Shown: piece by piece, positions 4,061-6,033 of the stretch
How the letters are laid out: every line of letters starts with the position of its first letter
Position numbering within the stretch: position 1 is the stretch's first letter
NCBI GenBank assembly: GCA_934667465.1
Contig: CAKUMG010000398.1
Coordinates: 1-6,033 of the forward strand
Length of the DNA stretch: 6,033 nt
Direction: 5' to 3'
Origin: an uncultured Actinoplanes sp.
GTDB taxonomy: Bacteria > Actinomycetota > Actinomycetes > Mycobacteriales > Micromonosporaceae
Notes under the pieces: generated by a model
Database searches by the model: none
Seen by the model: the letters and a program-made list of their open reading frames with translations, nothing else
What the model was told of the DNA's origin: nothing
Translations under genes and position numbers: made by a program

Positions 4061-6033
4061 TCCCCCGGGGAGGCGGGCGCGGCGCGGTCCACCACCGCGA
4101 CAGGTCCCGGCGGTGCTCGAGCAGCCCCGCCGCCACCAGCGCCGCCAGGGTCAGCAGCGAGGCCGCGAGGCCCAGCCGCAGCCACTTCCACGGCGAGTAG
4201 CGCACCGTCATCCCCTCCGCGCGGGCGGCGACGGCCACGGTCCCGGCCGCGGTCCGGCGGGTCTCCAGCTCCCCCGCGCGCCAGCCGGGCGACCACTCCT
4301 CCGGGATCACCACCCAGCCGGGCGCCCCGGGTTCCACGGCCCAGCTCGTCGAGCTGGTCCGGCGGATCCCGCCCGCCGCCTCCGCCGGGGCCCGGCCGGT
4401 GTCCGGGCCCTCCGGCAGGACGGCCTCGGTGCCCAGTTCGTCCCGGGCGGCCAGCGCGACGGCCTCGGGATAGCCGCCGGTGCGCGACGACGCGACGCGG
4501 CCGGTGCCGTCGGGCACGACCCGGAAGAGGATCAGCTGCTCGGTACGCAGCACCGCCTCCAGGTCGCTCTGCCGCTCCAGCCACGCGTACGTCTCGGCCT
4601 CCCGGTCCCGGGCCAGCGCCACGTAGCGCACCCCGAGCGGGGCCACGAGCCGCCCGAACCGCCCGTGCCCGCCGTCGACGACCAGCCGCTGCACGTACGC
4701 CATCCGTTGCGACGACGAGTTCGTGCGCACCTGACCGAGCTCGACGGCGTCGCTGCTGAGCACCGGGCGGCGGAAGAACGCGCCCGCCGGGGTCGCCACC
4801 GTGCGCCCGCGGGTGAAGTTGAACGGCTGGTACTGGTGCCAGGGCAGGAACAGCACGGACTCGTCGCCGGCGCCCATGATGCGGTCCGCGGCGTACCAGG
4901 CCTGCGGGTAGTGGCTCACCGGGACGCTGCCGCCGAGCCCCCAGAAGAGCGACGGTGCCGAGCCGGCGTAGACGCTGAGCACGGCGAGCAGGGCACCCGC
5001 ACCGGCCAGCCGCGGGGTCAGGGCGCGCGCCGGGCGGCAGAGGTCGGCCAGCGTCTCGGTGACCACGCCGACGCCCACGGCGTACGCGATCATCGTCAGC
5101 GCGACCCATTTCTGCTGCTCCCGCATCGCCTGGAACAGCGGCAGGTGGTCGAAGGCCAGCCGGTAGAGCGGCGCGAGCGGCCCGTGGATGCCCGCCCCGA
5201 GCACGATGCCGAGCCCTGCGAGAACCGCGAGGGGCGCCCCCGTACGCGCGTCGCGCCGCCACAGCAGCGCGAGCCCCGCGCACGCGGCCACCACCATCGC
5301 CACCCCGGACACCGCACCCACGTCCACCTGCGGGCTGCTGTCCGCGTCGCCACGCCAGAAGCCGCGCAGCGACGCCAGCGTGACCGCCATGCCGCCCGGG
5401 CCGGCGTGCGCCGCGTACACCTCGAGGTCGCCCTGCCCCACCCGCACCGTGAGGATCGCCGACAGCACCAGCACCACCGCGTACGCGTAGATGCCCCCGG
5501 CACACAGCACCATCAGCACCGTCCGCACCAGGTCACGGGCGCGCGGGCGGGGGAAGAGCGCCACCGCCAGGAGCGCGGCACCGCCGAGCCAGGCCGCGTG
5601 CGGGCCGACCGCCATCGCCAGCGCGTACCACCCGGCCGGCCGGGCGGCGAACCACCAGCCGCGGCGCCGCGCCCGCAGCGCCGAGGCGAGCAGCCAGCAG
5701 AGCAGCGACACCGCCATCAGGAACGCTGTGTGCCCGGCCTGCAGGCGCTCCACGACGAACGGGTTGCAGCACACGAACAGCGCCGCCGGGTGCCGCCGCC
5801 ACCGCCCGCCCCCGGCCAGGGCGGAGACGCCGCCGGCCGCCACCGGGAAGAAGCACAGGATGATGATCCAGCCGGTCGCGCCGGGCCCGACGACGTTGCG
5901 CAGCGCCTGCGTGGCCAGCCGGTAGGGCATCGCGTCCAGGGCGGCCGGGTCGAGCCCGTAGAGGCCCGGGGTGATCGCCTGGTGCGGGCCGCTGACCCAG
6001 TCGAGCAGCAGCAGGTAGCCGTCGCGGGTCCAC
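3954..6033 (-). CDS. Large multi-pass membrane protein, GT-C glycosyltransferase-like (5' end outside the window)
   Basis: The frame is open to the right edge, so the N-terminus is missing; 692 residues are visible. The ATG at 5930 is internal, because the frame continues upstream as coding-like WTRDGYLLLLDWVSGP. Many hydrophobic helices follow. The first is at about visible residues 54-72, another in HTAFLMAVSLLCWLLA, and one precedes the tail at about 4119-4190. NPFVVERLQAGH and MREQQKWVAL (about 303-312) resemble loops of actinobacterial GT-C-like proteins that use lipid-linked sugars outside the membrane. A soluble, probably external domain (about 4200-4930) precedes the last helix. The catalytic first loop of a GT-C enzyme would be at or beyond the edge, so activity cannot be judged. 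The C-terminus is a Pro/Arg/Gly-rich low-complexity tail; its last 35 codons overlap the GT2. The GT2 product would be a plausible donor for it. Confidence 0.8.
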   Translation of the reverse strand, partial: WTRDGYLLLLDWVSGPHQAITPGLYGLDPAALDAMPYRLATQALRNVVGPGATGWIIILCFFPVAAGGVSALAGGGRWRRHPAALFVCCNPFVVERLQAGHTAFLMAVSLLCWLLASALRARRRGWWFAARPAGWYALAMAVGPHAAWLGGAALLAVALFPRPRARDLVRTVLMVLCAGGIYAYAVVLVLSAILTVRVGQGDLEVYAAHAGPGGMAVTLASLRGFWRGDADSSPQVDVGAVSGVAMVVAACAGLALLWRRDARTGAPLAVLAGLGIVLGAGIHGPLAPLYRLAFDHLPLFQAMREQQKWVALTMIAYAVGVGVVTETLADLCRPARALTPRLAGAGALLAVLSVYAGSAPSLFWGLGGSVPVSHYPQAWYAADRIMGAGDESVLFLPWHQYQPFNFTRGRTVATPAGAFFRRPVLSSDAVELGQVRTNSSSQRMAYVQRLVVDGGHGRFGRLVAPLGVRYVALARDREAETYAWLERQSDLEAVLRTEQLILFRVVPDGTGRVASSRTGGYPEAVALAARDELGTEAVLPEGPDTGRAPAEAAGGIRRTSSTSWAVEPGAPGWVVIPEEWSPGWRAGELETRRTAAGTVAVAARAEGMTVRYSPWKWLRLGLAASLLTLAALVAAGLLEHRRDLSRWWTAPRPPPRGIRRREPPAPPTTTPSSGRGPAQPAGTGGSGAAGRR

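Noticed and set aside
4086..5505. Large alternative frames within the membrane-protein gene (for example 3691-5505 minus and 5533-6033 minus)
   Set aside because: Their translations are Arg/Gly/Ala-rich without membrane segments or motifs, whereas the chosen frame gives regular hydrophobic helices and recognisable loops.

Overview
The window reads as chromosome of a high-GC actinomycete. GC is very high throughout, third codon positions are strongly G/C, and GTG starts occur. An Actinoplanes-like member of the Micromonosporaceae is my best guess. It rests on base composition and on direct repeats upstream of two genes that resemble the TcrA box of Actinoplanes missouriensis as I remember it. 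No rRNA, tRNA, CRISPR array, transposase or phage gene is visible.

Layout: (1) positions 1-97, minus strand, the first codons of an unidentified protein that runs off the left edge. (2) 98-310, a divergent intergenic region packed with direct repeats. (3) 311-742, plus, a truncated family-2 glycosyltransferase (GT2) paralogue that keeps only the N-terminal half and has lost active-site residues; its stop codon lies at the edge of a 13-bp tandem repeat. (4) 950-1714, plus, a stand-alone EAL-domain c-di-GMP phosphodiesterase with all catalytic motifs. (5) 1784-2476, plus, an OmpR/PhoB-type response regulator with no kinase in view, followed by a clear intrinsic terminator. (6) 2485-3042, minus, a small exported protein with a C-terminal membrane anchor. 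(7) 3176-4060, plus, a full-length GT2 of the polyprenyl-phosphate glucosyl/mannosyltransferase type, the intact relative of (3). (8) 3954-6033, minus, a large multi-pass membrane protein resembling GT-C glycosyltransferases, cut at the right edge and overlapping the end of (7).

The main discovery is a shared upstream module. In front of the truncated GT2, the EAL gene and the intact GT2 there is the same 11-bp-periodic array. TTGCG comes first, TTGA(G/T) follows 11 bp later, TTGAG follows 33 bp after the first, and CCGA(T/A) follows 13 bp after that. The last TTGAG starts 27, 27 and 28 bp before the three start codons. An 11-bp period is what tandem OmpR/PhoB-type regulators recognise, and such a regulator is encoded here. 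I infer a small regulon joining c-di-GMP breakdown to lipid-linked sugar or cell-surface glycan synthesis, possibly tied to a developmental programme. The GT2 could make a polyprenyl-phosphate sugar that a GT-C enzyme such as the neighbouring membrane protein uses on the outer face of the membrane. The binding protein, the sugar and the phenotype are not shown by the sequence.
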